DNA from: Kiloniellales bacterium
GTDB taxonomy: Bacteria; Pseudomonadota; Alphaproteobacteria; Kiloniellales; JAKSBE01
Length of the DNA stretch: 64,000 nt
Direction of reading: 5' to 3'
NCBI GenBank assembly: GCA_030066685.1
Contig: JASJBF010000033.1
Location: 1-64,000, forward strand
How positions within the stretch are numbered: the stretch's first letter is position 1; each line of letters starts with the position of its first letter. The position numbers and the translations under genes were made by a program. Below are positions 34,233 to 43,275 of this stretch, one piece after another. The notes below the pieces were generated by a model. That model ran no database searches. It worked only from the letters and a program-made list of their open reading frames with translations, and was not told the DNA's origin.

Positions 34233-34625
34233 ATGGTGGTGACAAGCGACACTCAGTCCATTCGTGACATCGTCAAGGCCAACAACGACCGTTGGAACGC
34301 CGCATTCAACAGTGGCGACGCGGTCGCGGTGGCGACTCTGTATACCACCGAGGCAACGGTCTTGCCGCATACGCACGACGTAGTGACCGGCGCGGAGAGC
34401 ATTCAAGGGTTTTGGAAATCCGTAATCGACGCCGGTTTCAAGGACCACAGGATCGAGATCCTGGACGTCCACGTCAAAGGCGACCTGACCTACGAGATCG
34501 CCAAGTGGGCGGCGACGGGGCCCGGCGAAGACGGCGAGCCGCAGAGCTTCGGGGGAAGCCTGGTGAACGTCTATGAACGCCAGGGCGACGACGGCTGGAA
34601 ATGCTGCCTGCATATCTGGAACTAG
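34233..34625 (+). CDS. SnoaL/NTF2-like (YybH-type) protein
   Basis: A 130-residue cone-shaped alpha+beta protein of the SnoaL-like/SgcJ family. Features are the N-terminal helix VKANNDRWNAAFNSGD, the YTTEATVLP strand and the C-terminal NVYERQGDDGWKCCLHIWN. Members may be small-molecule isomerases, hydrolases or ketosteroid-isomerase-like binders; no specific substrate is evident. GAGGGGGG precedes the ATG at 34233. It is convergent with the large cyclase, with a shared palindrome between. Confidence 0.85.
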   Translation: MVVTSDTQSIRDIVKANNDRWNAAFNSGDAVAVATLYTTEATVLPHTHDVVTGAESIQGFWKSVIDAGFKDHRIEILDVHVKGDLTYEIAKWAATGPGEDGEPQSFGGSLVNVYERQGDDGWKCCLHIWN

Positions 34626-34634
34626 GCGCTCCGC

Positions 34635-34689
34635 TCCAGAGCGGGATTCAGACATGAAGCTGGATTGGCTTCATGTCATCCCGCTCTAG
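34635..34689. repeat. Intergenic palindrome between convergent genes
   Basis: AGAGCGGGAT pairs with ATCCCGCTCT, enclosing ACATGAAGC and GCTTCATGT. The right arm, 34667-34687, is identical over 21 bases to the right arm of the element at 40343-40363. The TAG stop of the cyclase gene (34686-34688) is part of the palindrome. It could terminate transcription from both sides. Confidence 0.85.
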
Positions 34690-37600
34690 TGATCGGCTGA
34701 TTGCCGTGCCAGCGTCAAAGCGTCTTTCGCTCTTCGAAGGTCGGCTGTGCCGTGGCCTTCGGTAAACTCCGAATAGACGGACTCCAGGAGATCGAGGAAG
34801 GAGTCGGGGCGGCCCTGTTCGGACCGTAGCGGGCCGAGGCTCATCACGGTGCGAAGCTCCCACAGGCGCGCACCCTGCGCGCGCGCCACCAGAAGTGCCC
34901 GTTCGAAGCATGCCTCGGCGCGTCGCTCGTCGCGCAAGTCTGGCGTCAGCAGCGTCTCCCCGATTGTCCGATGCACTTCGGCCTCGAACCAGCGCTCCTT
35001 GCTTCCCTCGATCCGCTTCTCGGCCTCGTCCAGAACCGAAAGCGCCTTGGCCGGCTCGCCGTAGCGTATGTGCAGGTCGGCAAGCAAGGCGAGAAAATAG
35101 GGCATCATGAAGTTGGCACCGGTCTTCTGCCACTCGCCGATGCCGTCCTGCATGGTCTTCATGCCTGCCTGCAGGTCGCCTTCGTTGGCCACCACCCAAC
35201 CTTGCAGGATGTTGCCTCCCGCCAGCCAGAACCGAAATCCCTCTTCTTCGGCGAGCTTTGCCAGCTCGTCGGCCATGGTGCGCACGCGCCGGGTGTCGCC
35301 GCATTGCTGGCGAAGGGTCGCTCCGAAGAACAACGGCAAAGCGAGGCTGTTGCGGTGTCCGATTCGTCTCGCCTCCGCAACGGCCTCTTCGTTCCGCTCG
35401 ATCGCCTGATCCAGCAAGCCCAGCGGAAGCAGGGTGCGCGCCAGGTAGTCCAGGCAAACCACCTGGGGATCGAAGGCATAGACGAAGGCGGGTGTACGAT
35501 GCTTCTTTGGATCGTAGAGAGACAGGGCTTCCTCGAGATGCCCGCGCGCCGCAGTGAAATCGCCCGCGGGATAAGAGCTGACCCCGGCAGCCCGCTGCGC
35601 GAAGAAAAGCGGCCCGGGTTCGTTGATCGCTTCGGACAGCTTCAGCAGTTGACCGGACGCTGCTTGGGCAGCGTCTAGGTCTGCCGAGTAGAGATGGAAA
35701 AGGCAAAGCCCGTATAGGACCGGGAAAAGTCGCTCACGATCGTTCAGTTTCTGGCAGAGCTCGCGGGCGCGCACATAGGCTTGTTCGGTTTCCGGGGCGG
35801 CGAATCCGTGGGCTGCAACCAAGGCGCTGCCGATTGCCAACTGAAGTTCAAGCTCCCGACGATGGCGGTCCGCGTCACTCTCAGGCAGAGTCTTTACGTT
35901 CTGCAAACCGGCGTTCAGGTGGGCGATCGCCTCCTTTGTGGCGGAGCGGTCCATCGCGAGCTGCGCGGCGAGTTTCCAGTACTCGATTGCCTTTTCTGTC
36001 GTCCCCGCCTCCGTGCAATGGCGTGCCAGCAGCTCCGGTTGTCGTTGGACGATCTCCGGGAACTGCTTCTCGATCGCGTCGACGACCTGAAGGTGGAGAA
36101 CCTGCCGGCGCCGCCGCAGCAAGGACTCGTAGGCCGCATCCTGCACGAGTGCGTGCTTGAAGCTGTAGGTGGCGTTTGGCAGTGCGCCTCGCCGGACCAT
36201 GAGCTCGGATGCAACGAGCTGATCCAGGGCAGACTGCAGTTCCGCCGCCGGTCGGTTCGCAACCGCGGCCAGGAGCTCGTAGGAGAAGTCCCTGCCGATG
36301 ACCGCACCGATCTGCGCCACCTCCTTGACGGGCGCCATGCGATCCAGTCGGGCCATGAGCGAGTCCTGCAAGGTCGCCGGAATCGCGAGCGGCGGCAGGG
36401 GACCGCAGAGCGCGTACTTCTTGCCCACCGAGCGCAGCAGACCCGACTCGAGGACCAACTTGGTCAGTTCCTCGACAAAGAGCGGGACTCCATCCGTACG
36501 GGCGAGGATGTGTTCCAGGACCGGGCCGGGCAGGCCGCAGCCTTCGGTCATGCGGTCGACGATATCTGCCACGTCGTCGCGACCGAGCCGCTTGAGCGTG
36601 AGCAAGGTCGCGTGCGGGCATCCCAGCCAGCGTGGCGCGGAATCGGGACGAGAGGTAAAGACGAGAAGAACCGGAAGGCCTTGGGCACGATCGACCACCT
36701 GGTCGAACAACTCCAAGGACGACGGATCCATCCAATGAAGATCTTCCACGATCTCGAGGATCGGCTGACGGGCGGTGAGACCGTCCAGCTGCTCCAGCAA
36801 GATCTCGAAAAGCCGGGTCTTCTGGCGCTGGGGCGACAGGTTGAGTGGCGGATAGCGGTCATCGAAAGGAACCGACAGGAGCGATGCGACAACCGGCACG
36901 GCCTCGTCGAGCGAGTCGGCCGCTTGCGCCAGCAGCGCTTCCAGCTTCTCGAGTCTCTGTTCGGCCGTGTCATCTCGTTCGAAGCCGGCGGCACGGCTCA
37001 GCTGGGTGATACACGGATAGAACGCGCTGTTGCTGTGAAACGGCGAGCAGAAATAGGAGAGCCGCAAATGAGGTTCGGCCGAGACCTGGTTGCGCAAGGC
37101 CTGGACAATTCGGGACTTACCGATCCCGGGCTCCCCCATCAGCTGGACCACTTGGCCCTCGCCCGACTTGGCGAGGCGCCATCGATCGAGCAGGAGAGCG
37201 ATCTCCTGTTCTCTCCCGACGAGGGGCAGCAGGCCGCTGGAATGGAGCGCTTCGAAGCGGCTCTCGGCCGAGCTCTCCTGCAGGACTTGATAGGCCAGGA
37301 CCGGCTCCGAGAACCCCTTGACCGCGCGCGCTTCGAGTGCACGCAGATCGAACAGGCGCCCCAAGAGACGGGCCGTGCCTTCCGCAATCACGACCTGATC
37401 CGGCAGTGCCAAGGCCTGCAGCCGAGCCGCCAGATTCGGGGTCTCGCCGACCACCGCTTCCTCTTGCGCCGCGCCCTCGCCAACGAGGTCGCCGACGACA
37501 ACGACACCCGTTGCGATACCCACGCGCGCGGCGAGCCCCCCGCCTTGCTGCGTCGTCAGGGCGCCGACGGCCGCGGTCACGGCGAGACCGGCTCTGACGG

Positions 37601-38093
37601 CGCGTTCGGCGGCGTCTTCATGCGCCCTGGGCCAACCGAAGTAGGCCAGCACCCCGTCACCCATGAACTTCGCGATGTGTCCTTCGAAGCGCGTGATTTC
37701 TCCCGTGACCGTGTTCTGATACTGCCGGATGATGTCGCGCATTTCTTCCGGGTCGAGATCGTGGCTCAGCTCGGTCGAACCCACGAGGTCGACGAAAACG
37801 ACGGTGAGCTGGCGTCGTTCGGCCTCTCCTTCGTTGCCCGAAGAACCGACCTGCGTCGGCCCGGGACCGTCGGATTGCCGATCTGCTGCCTGGGCGAGGG
37901 GTGGCGCCTCGCCCGCGTTGAGCGCCGCGATCGCGTCAAGCATGCGCCGGCGATGGCCGACCAAGGTGACGCCCAAGTCCTTAAGGTCGTCGCCCGTGAG
38001 AGTGAGCAGGACGTCGCCGTCGACCTCGTTCGCGTCGAACGCTGCCTGGTAGCGTTCGAGGCCGAGGCTTCGAAGCCATTCCCCCACATCCAC
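34686..38093 (-). CDS. SAM / class III cyclase / AAA ATPase / TPR signalling protein
   Basis: The protein has 1135 residues. Order: SAM domain (about 1-60), class III adenylyl cyclase (about 93-275), P-loop NTPase of the STAND/AAA_16 type (LVGREQEI at 291-298, GEPGIGKSR at 320-328) and C-terminal TPR-like helices. The catalytic set is complete: metal Asp102 and Asp146, transition-state Asn220 and Arg224 (TPNLAARL). It probably makes cAMP in response to a signal sensed by the ATPase/TPR part. It starts with GTG at 38093, eight bases after GGGGGAG. A paralogue lies at 60023-63337. Confidence 0.92.
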   Translation of the reverse strand: MDVGEWLRSLGLERYQAAFDANEVDGDVLLTLTGDDLKDLGVTLVGHRRRMLDAIAALNAGEAPPLAQAADRQSDGPGPTQVGSSGNEGEAERRQLTVVFVDLVGSTELSHDLDPEEMRDIIRQYQNTVTGEITRFEGHIAKFMGDGVLAYFGWPRAHEDAAERAVRAGLAVTAAVGALTTQQGGGLAARVGIATGVVVVGDLVGEGAAQEEAVVGETPNLAARLQALALPDQVVIAEGTARLLGRLFDLRALEARAVKGFSEPVLAYQVLQESSAESRFEALHSSGLLPLVGREQEIALLLDRWRLAKSGEGQVVQLMGEPGIGKSRIVQALRNQVSAEPHLRLSYFCSPFHSNSAFYPCITQLSRAAGFERDDTAEQRLEKLEALLAQAADSLDEAVPVVASLLSVPFDDRYPPLNLSPQRQKTRLFEILLEQLDGLTARQPILEIVEDLHWMDPSSLELFDQVVDRAQGLPVLLVFTSRPDSAPRWLGCPHATLLTLKRLGRDDVADIVDRMTEGCGLPGPVLEHILARTDGVPLFVEELTKLVLESGLLRSVGKKYALCGPLPPLAIPATLQDSLMARLDRMAPVKEVAQIGAVIGRDFSYELLAAVANRPAAELQSALDQLVASELMVRRGALPNATYSFKHALVQDAAYESLLRRRRQVLHLQVVDAIEKQFPEIVQRQPELLARHCTEAGTTEKAIEYWKLAAQLAMDRSATKEAIAHLNAGLQNVKTLPESDADRHRRELELQLAIGSALVAAHGFAAPETEQAYVRARELCQKLNDRERLFPVLYGLCLFHLYSADLDAAQAASGQLLKLSEAINEPGPLFFAQRAAGVSSYPAGDFTAARGHLEEALSLYDPKKHRTPAFVYAFDPQVVCLDYLARTLLPLGLLDQAIERNEEAVAEARRIGHRNSLALPLFFGATLRQQCGDTRRVRTMADELAKLAEEEGFRFWLAGGNILQGWVVANEGDLQAGMKTMQDGIGEWQKTGANFMMPYFLALLADLHIRYGEPAKALSVLDEAEKRIEGSKERWFEAEVHRTIGETLLTPDLRDERRAEACFERALLVARAQGARLWELRTVMSLGPLRSEQGRPDSFLDLLESVYSEFTEGHGTADLRRAKDALTLARQSADH

Positions 38094-38370
38094 CGCGTTC
38101 GCTCCCCCCGAGGATCGCCCCAAAGATGTGACGCACCATTGGAACGAGGATGCTCGCCAAAGTTACCTAACCGGCGCAGTTTGGAAGGCGCGCAATGCTA
38201 ACACGGCGACCGATTTCTAGGGGCGCGAAACATCTTCTTCGGACCCAATCATCTGGACTACGCCTAGCGTCGTCCAAAGGCTACGCCTTCCGATCTACTC
38301 GCCTGGCCGCTCTTTCCGAACTGAATTCCGATTCCGAGGTTCCATCCCAAATGACCAAAAGCACGTTGCT

Positions 38371-40302
38371 CTAGCTCGTCACCGAGCGGTAGATCGCGGG
38401 CAGGGCGGTCACCAGCTTCGAGAGCCGCGGCACGACGGCGAAGCGGCCGCGGCCGAACATGTGGGGCAGGTATTCCGTCGCGTTGCGGTCGACGGTGACG
38501 GCGAAGACCGTCTGGCCCTTGCGGGCGGCCTCGCGCACCGCCTGGCGGGTGTCCTCGACGCCGTAGCGCCCCTCGTAGTGGTCCAGGTCGTTGGGCTTGC
38601 CGTCGGTCAGGAGCAGCAGCAGCCGGTAGCGGTTCGGGCGCGCCTCCAAGAGGCTCGAGACGTGGCGCAGCGCCGCCCCGATGCGCGTGTAGTAACCGGG
38701 CTTGAGCGCGCCGATGCGCTGCTCGACCTGCGGCCCCATGGACTCCTCGAAGGCCTTGACGGTCGTGACCAGGACCATGGAACGCTTGCGCGAGGTGAAG
38801 CCGTAGATGGCGTTGGCATCGCCGGAGGCCTGCAGCCCGTAGCCCAGGCTGGTCAGCGCCTCCTTCTCGACATCCAGGACCCGCCGGTTGTCGACCCAGC
38901 TGTCGGTCGAGAGCGACAGGTCGATCAGCACCGCGACCGCGAGATCCCTGGCCGCGTCCCGGGCCTGGAGGTAGACCCGGTTCGAGCCCCGGCCGCTGGC
39001 CATGAGGTCGCAGCGCGCGCGGATCACCGCGTCCATGTCGAGCTCGGCGCCGTCGAGCTGCCGGTTGCAGACCTCGCGCTTGGGCCGCAGGGCCTCGAAG
39101 TAGCGCCGGACCCGGCGGATCTGCCGCCGGCTCTCCTCGCTCGGCTGCCAGGGCGCCGGGTCCGGCCGGCTGGCATCGACGAAGACGCGGCAATGGTCCG
39201 GATGGTAGGCGCCGCGCCGGAAGTCCCATTCCGGATAGAGGAGGCCCTCCTCGATCGGGCCGGCGTCGGGGTCCAGGGGGCTCAGGTCGAGGTCGAAGCG
39301 CAGCCGCGTCGCGGCGCGCTTGTGGTGCCGCGTCAGCGTGACCTCGTCGGCGTCGTCCAGGGCCTTCTTCGCCGCCGCGCTGTCGTCGTCCTCGACCTTG
39401 CGGCTGAGGTTCAACATCTCCGCCCAGGACAGGATCGTCTCGAAGCGGTTGAGAATCAGGGGATCGCCGCGCTCGCTCCGCTCCTGGCGCTTCCGCCTGG
39501 CTTTGCGGAGCTGGCCGCGGCCGAGCTCCTCGACGGCGCCGGCCGTCCCGTCCTCCGAGGCCTCCGAGTTGGCCCCGTCGAGCGTCTCGGCCGCGACCTC
39601 GCCCCAGAGCGGCAGCGGCAGGAAGCGGCGGTAGCCGGCGGGCGCGCGCAGCCCGGCCAGGGAGTCCTCGGAGTCGCGCAGCACCTCCACCGACGACGCG
39701 GCGGCGGCCTGCGCGGCCGGATCGCCGAGCAGGGCCAGGACCAGGTCCTCGACCCGGCGCTCGGTCTCGGGCAGCCGCCGGCGCGGGCGCTCCTTCAGCA
39801 GGGCCCGGCAGAGCCGCTCATGCGACGGCCGCAGTCCCGGATAGGACGACAGCAGCGCTTCCGTGGTTTGCAGGGCGCGGCGCAGGAAGGCCAGGTCCGC
39901 CTGCAGCGGATCCGCCGGCCTGCGCGGCTCCGGCGGCGGCGAGGCGGCCAGGAAGGCGGCGTTCCAGAGATAGAGCGCGCGGTTCAGCTCGCGATCGGGA
40001 AAGGCGGCGATGGCGCGCGGCAGCAGCAGCTTGTCGCCGCGCAGGCAGGCCCGCTCGAGGCTCTCCTCGGTCCGCCCGAGGCGCTGCCGCAGGGTCAGGC
40101 GATGCCCGGAGCGCTGCGGCGCCTGGGACGACACCTGGATGCCCGGGTCGCCGCCCAGCCCTCGGAAGACCACGCCGAGCATCCCGGCAAGGTCTTCGAA
40201 GGCCACCGCCGCCTCGGGATAGCTCGGATAGCTGGACTTCTCGCCGACGCGGCGGTGCCACCAGCGCCCGACCCCTTCCTCGGCCTCCAGGAACCCCGCC
40301 AT
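38371..40302 (-). CDS. norD: Nitric oxide reductase activation protein NorD
   Basis: A 643-residue cytoplasmic protein with a C-terminal VWA domain, needed with NorQ to insert or activate the metal centre of nitric oxide reductase. The VWA MIDAS appears as LIDLSLSTDS, with a later LLTDGKPND. The N-terminal half (about 1-400) is the family-specific helical region. The C-terminal YLPHMFGRGRFAVV is typical of NorD. It is the last gene of the norCBQD series. It is separated from norQ by 122 bases containing two hairpins. No clear ribosome site is visible in front of the ATG at 40302. Confidence 0.93.
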   Translation of the reverse strand: MAGFLEAEEGVGRWWHRRVGEKSSYPSYPEAAVAFEDLAGMLGVVFRGLGGDPGIQVSSQAPQRSGHRLTLRQRLGRTEESLERACLRGDKLLLPRAIAAFPDRELNRALYLWNAAFLAASPPPEPRRPADPLQADLAFLRRALQTTEALLSSYPGLRPSHERLCRALLKERPRRRLPETERRVEDLVLALLGDPAAQAAAASSVEVLRDSEDSLAGLRAPAGYRRFLPLPLWGEVAAETLDGANSEASEDGTAGAVEELGRGQLRKARRKRQERSERGDPLILNRFETILSWAEMLNLSRKVEDDDSAAAKKALDDADEVTLTRHHKRAATRLRFDLDLSPLDPDAGPIEEGLLYPEWDFRRGAYHPDHCRVFVDASRPDPAPWQPSEESRRQIRRVRRYFEALRPKREVCNRQLDGAELDMDAVIRARCDLMASGRGSNRVYLQARDAARDLAVAVLIDLSLSTDSWVDNRRVLDVEKEALTSLGYGLQASGDANAIYGFTSRKRSMVLVTTVKAFEESMGPQVEQRIGALKPGYYTRIGAALRHVSSLLEARPNRYRLLLLLTDGKPNDLDHYEGRYGVEDTRQAVREAARKGQTVFAVTVDRNATEYLPHMFGRGRFAVVPRLSKLVTALPAIYRSVTS

Positions 40303-40313
40303 GGACGCGCCGC

Positions 40314-40364
40314 CCTAGAGCGGGATGACATGAAGCCAATCCGGCTTCATGTCATCCCGCTCTC
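40314..40364. repeat. Perfect 21-bp stem palindrome upstream of norD
   Basis: The left arm at 40317-40337 and right arm at 40343-40363 are perfectly complementary, with a five-base loop. The right arm equals that of the element at 34667-34687. The left end is 12 bases from the norD start codon, so transcripts from norQ should fold it within the norD leader. Confidence 0.92.
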
Positions 40365-40374
40365 TTTCAAAAGT

Positions 40375-40428
40375 TTAGAGCACGATTCAGACATGAGGTC
40401 GTTTCGACCTCATGCCATCGTGCTCTAG
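40375..40428. repeat. Palindrome at the norQ stop codon
   Basis: AGAGCACGAT (40377-40386) pairs with ATCGTGCTCT (40417-40426), with CATGAGGTCG/CGACCTCATG inside. The norQ stop TAG (40425-40427) lies in the right end. Together with the adjacent element it makes a tandem hairpin between norQ and norD. Confidence 0.9.
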
Positions 40429-41243
40429 CCCAGGACCGCGCGCACCACCTCGGCCAGGCCTTGCTTGACGTCGGCGTCGTCGGTCAGGGGCTCGATCATG
40501 GCGGCCTGGATCGCGGTCATGGGCTTGGTGCCGGCGCGGATCAGGGTCGCGCAGTGCACCACCAGGCGCGTAGACACGCCCTCGTCCAGGTCCCGGCCCT
40601 TGAGCTCGCGCAGGCGCTGCGCCAGCAGGACCAGGGGGCGGCAGCGCTCCGCCGGCAGCCCGCTCTCGGTGCTCACGATCTCGATCTCCTGCTCCTGCGG
40701 CGGGAAATCGAAGTCGATGGCGATGAAGCGCTGGCGCGTGCTGGTCTTCAGGGACTTCAGGATGTTCTGGTAGCCGGGGTTGTAGGACAGCACGAGCATG
40801 AATTCGGCGGGCGCCTCCAGCAGCTCGCCGGTCCGCTCGAGGGGCAGGATCCGCCGGTCGTCGCTCAGCGGGTGGAGCACGACGGTGACGTCCTTGCGCG
40901 CCTCGACGATCTCGTCGAGGTAGCAGATGCCGCCGAGGCGCACGGCGCGGGTCAGCGGCCCGTCGGTCCACACGGTCTCGCCGCCGTGCAGGAGGTAGCG
41001 GCCGGTCAGGTCGGCCGCCGCTAGGTCGTCGTGGCAGGCCACGGTGAAGAGCTCGCGCCCCAGGCGCGCCGCCATGTGCGCGACCAGGCGGCTCTTGCCG
41101 CAGCCGGTCGGCCCCTTGAGGAGCAGCGGCACGCAGTTCCGATAGGCGGTCTCGAAGATCTCGCACTCGTCGCCGATCGGCAGGTAGTAGGGCAGCGAAC
41201 CCGGCTGCGGCGCGCCGGCGACCGGCGCGGCGGGCTGCGCCAT
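40425..41243 (-). CDS. norQ: NorQ/CbbQ-type AAA+ ATPase
   Basis: A 272-residue MoxR-class AAA+ ATPase that acts with NorD in maturing the NorBC complex. Walker A is GPTGCGKS, and Walker B is the ICYLDEIVEARKDV block. The C-terminal CbbQ domain has VSTRLVVHCATLI. It is cytoplasmic and probably hexameric. It starts six bases after the norB stop, so it is co-transcribed. The stop codon is embedded in a repeat palindrome. Confidence 0.94.
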   Translation of the reverse strand: MAQPAAPVAGAPQPGSLPYYLPIGDECEIFETAYRNCVPLLLKGPTGCGKSRLVAHMAARLGRELFTVACHDDLAAADLTGRYLLHGGETVWTDGPLTRAVRLGGICYLDEIVEARKDVTVVLHPLSDDRRILPLERTGELLEAPAEFMLVLSYNPGYQNILKSLKTSTRQRFIAIDFDFPPQEQEIEIVSTESGLPAERCRPLVLLAQRLRELKGRDLDEGVSTRLVVHCATLIRAGTKPMTAIQAAMIEPLTDDADVKQGLAEVVRAVLG

Positions 41244-41249
41244 GCCCGG

Positions 41250-42593
41250 CTACTCGGCTGGCTGCGGCGCGGCGGCCGCGGGCTCCGTCTCGCCGCGCGG
41301 CACGAAGACGGCCCAGATGAACAGCAGGGCGCCGATCACCACGACGATCCCGGCACCGAGGCGCATCAGGAAGAAGATCCCCAGCTCGTCCTGAACGTCC
41401 ATGTAGTACTCGCCGCGCACCCGCTGCAGATGGGTCTGCACCACCCCGGCGAAGGTCAGGGTGAAGGTCATGAAGGCCATGCCGCCGTTCATCAGCCAGA
41501 AGCTCCACATGTTGAGCACCTGGTTGAAGGGCTGCCGCCCGCGCAGATAGGGCATGGCGTAGGTGATGATCGCGAGGTTGAGGGAGACGTAGGCGCCGAA
41601 GAAGGCCAGGTGGCCGTGGGCCGCGGTGATCTGGGTCCCGTGGGTGTAGTAGTTCACCGTCGAGAGCGTGTGCATGAAGCCCCAGACGCCGGCGCCGAAG
41701 AAGGCCACGACCGAGGTGCCGAGGCTCCACAGCAGGGCCGCCTTGTTGGGATGGGTTCGGCCGCCCTTCCAGACCATCATGAAGGTGAAGACCACCATGG
41801 CGAAGAGCGGCGCGACCTCCAGGGTCGAGAAGACGTTGCCGATCCACTGCCAGTACCCCGGCGTGCCGATCCAGTAGTAGTGGTGCCCGGTGCCGAGCAG
41901 GCCCGAGAAGAGCGCCAGGGCGACGATCACGTAGAGCCACTTCTCGACCACCTCGCGGTCGACCCCGGTCAGCTTGATCATGAGGAAGGCCAGGATCGCG
42001 GCCATGATCAGCTCCCAGACCGCCTCGACCCAGAGGTGGACGACGTACCACCAGTACATCTTGTCCAGGGCCAGGTTGGAGGGGTTGTAGAAGGCGAAGA
42101 GGAAGAAGACCGCGAGGCCCCAGAGGCCGAGCAGCAGGACGTTGGTGACGACGGTCTTGCGGCCCTTCAGCACGGTGAGCGTGATGTTGTAGAGGAAGAT
42201 CAGGACCCCGATCACGATCACGACCTTGACCCACAGCGGGTGCTCGAGGAACTCGCGCCCTTCGTGGATGCGGAAGAGGTAGCCGACCACGGTCGCCAAG
42301 GCGGCGAAGAAGAGGATGGCGAACTGGATGTAGGCGAGCTTGGTGCTGTAGAGCTCGGTCTCGCTCTCTTCGGGAATCAGGTAGTAGGCCGCACCGAAGA
42401 AGCCGAGCAGCAGCCAGACGATCAGCGCGCTGGTGTGGATCATCCGCAGGATGTTGAAGGGAAGGAGCTCGGCGAGGAAGTTCGGGTTGACGTAGACGTA
42501 GCCGGCGAGCAGGCCGAAGACGACCTGCGCGGCGAAGAGGATCATCGCGCCGGCGAAAAAGACGAGCGCGACCTTTTGCGACTGGTACTGCAT
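41250..42593 (-). CDS. norB: Nitric oxide reductase large subunit (cNor type)
   Basis: A 447-residue haem-copper oxidase-family membrane protein with twelve predicted helices. It reduces NO to N2O at a haem b3-FeB centre, using electrons from NorC. Haem and metal ligands are visible: His in RMIHTSALIVW, the HLWVEAVWEL block with conserved Glu, GTGHHYYWIGTP, and AAHGHLAFFGAY. The length is normal for cNor (short) enzymes, not quinol-dependent qNor. It lies 26 bases downstream of norC. The C-terminal tail is Ala/Pro-rich. Confidence 0.95.
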   Translation of the reverse strand: MQYQSQKVALVFFAGAMILFAAQVVFGLLAGYVYVNPNFLAELLPFNILRMIHTSALIVWLLLGFFGAAYYLIPEESETELYSTKLAYIQFAILFFAALATVVGYLFRIHEGREFLEHPLWVKVVIVIGVLIFLYNITLTVLKGRKTVVTNVLLLGLWGLAVFFLFAFYNPSNLALDKMYWWYVVHLWVEAVWELIMAAILAFLMIKLTGVDREVVEKWLYVIVALALFSGLLGTGHHYYWIGTPGYWQWIGNVFSTLEVAPLFAMVVFTFMMVWKGGRTHPNKAALLWSLGTSVVAFFGAGVWGFMHTLSTVNYYTHGTQITAAHGHLAFFGAYVSLNLAIITYAMPYLRGRQPFNQVLNMWSFWLMNGGMAFMTFTLTFAGVVQTHLQRVRGEYYMDVQDELGIFFLMRLGAGIVVVIGALLFIWAVFVPRGETEPAAAAPQPAE

Positions 42594-42619
42594 CGGCCTC
42601 CCTCAGACCTGGCGGGCGG

Positions 42620-43072
42620 TCAGCCCGATTCCTCCGGCGGCCAGCCCTGGGTATCGATCCGGCTGACCCATTCGAAAAAGTCGACCAGGTCGTCGAGCTC
42701 CTGGTCGTCGAGCCCGAAGTTGGGCATCTGGCGGCGGCCCTCGATCCCGGTCGGCTGCGACTCGATCCAGAGCTTCAGGGACTCCCGCGCGCCCTCCGGG
42801 TCGTCGGCGCCGCCGTAGCGCAGCCAGACGTTGCCCAGCTCCGGCGCGAAGTAGGCGCCTTCGCCGAGCAGCGTGTGACAGTTGATGCAGGAGTGCTTCT
42901 CCCAGACGTGCTTGCCGCGCGCGACGGCCTCGGTCAGGCCTTCCGAGTCGGTCGATTCGTTCACGATGTAGAGGTGACTGTGAGCCGTGAGGCCCAGGAA
43001 GATCAGAAGAAAGATGAGCGACCCGCCGTAGAAGATGTTTCGCGCCGCCGACTTGGTCAGCCGATCTTCCAT
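42620..43072 (-). CDS. norC: Nitric oxide reductase cytochrome c subunit
   Basis: A 150-residue subunit with one N-terminal membrane anchor (about 13-32, FYGGSLIFLLIFLGLTAHS). A periplasmic cytochrome c domain follows, with haem motif CINCH. The axial Met is in RRQMPNFGL. It passes electrons from periplasmic donors to NorB. GGGAG lies six bases ahead of the ATG at 43072. It is the first gene of norCBQD. The upstream region is shared with the divergent TRAP operon; no full FNR/NNR box (TTGAT-N4-ATCAA) was found there, only half-sites. Confidence 0.95.
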   Translation of the reverse strand: MEDRLTKSAARNIFYGGSLIFLLIFLGLTAHSHLYIVNESTDSEGLTEAVARGKHVWEKHSCINCHTLLGEGAYFAPELGNVWLRYGGADDPEGARESLKLWIESQPTGIEGRRQMPNFGLDDQELDDLVDFFEWVSRIDTQGWPPEESG

Positions 43073-43142
43073 ATACGACTCCCATCAACTGTGCGAACCG
43101 GCGCGCCGTCGGCCCCCCGGTCCGATTCCCGCGCAACTATAG

Positions 43143-43241
43143 ATCAAGTGTGCGGCCGAGAACACCTCGCTGTGCGCTTTTCGCGCGCCCGAGCCAGGAC
43201 GGCGACGCCGGCAAGGCGCCGTGCTTGTAACGACACTTGAT
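43143..43241. promoter_or_regulatory. Spaced 9-bp inverted repeat in the norC/dctP divergent region
   Basis: ATCAAGTGT at 43143-43151 is the exact reverse complement of ACACTTGAT at 43233-43241. Each contains a half-site (ATCAA/TTGAT) of FNR-type boxes. The distance between them is too long for a single dimer, so they may bind two regulators or arise by chance. Confidence 0.35.
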
Positions 43242-43262
43242 AAGTCGTCCGTATCTGGGAAA

Positions 43263-43275
43263 CTTGTCAGACAAG
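43263..43275. promoter_or_regulatory. Predicted GntR/FadR-type operator
   Basis: CTTGTCAGACAAG is a perfect 13-base palindrome of the TTGTCnGACAA type bound by FCD-subfamily GntR regulators. It stands 94 bases before the dctP start codon. The same operon encodes an FCD GntR protein (46280-46996), so autoregulated control by the imported substrate or a metabolite is likely. Confidence 0.6.

Noticed and set aside
35781-38201. An 806-codon plus-strand frame
   Set aside because: Antisense to the clearly recognisable cyclase/ATPase gene. No domain or ribosome site.
38461-40428. A 655-codon plus-strand frame
   Set aside because: Antisense to norD, which is certain from its VWA domain and synteny.
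43081-43260. FNR/NNR box for norC
   Set aside because: Only half-sites TTGAT and ATCAA are present at unsuitable distances. A full TTGAT-N4-ATCAA was not found.
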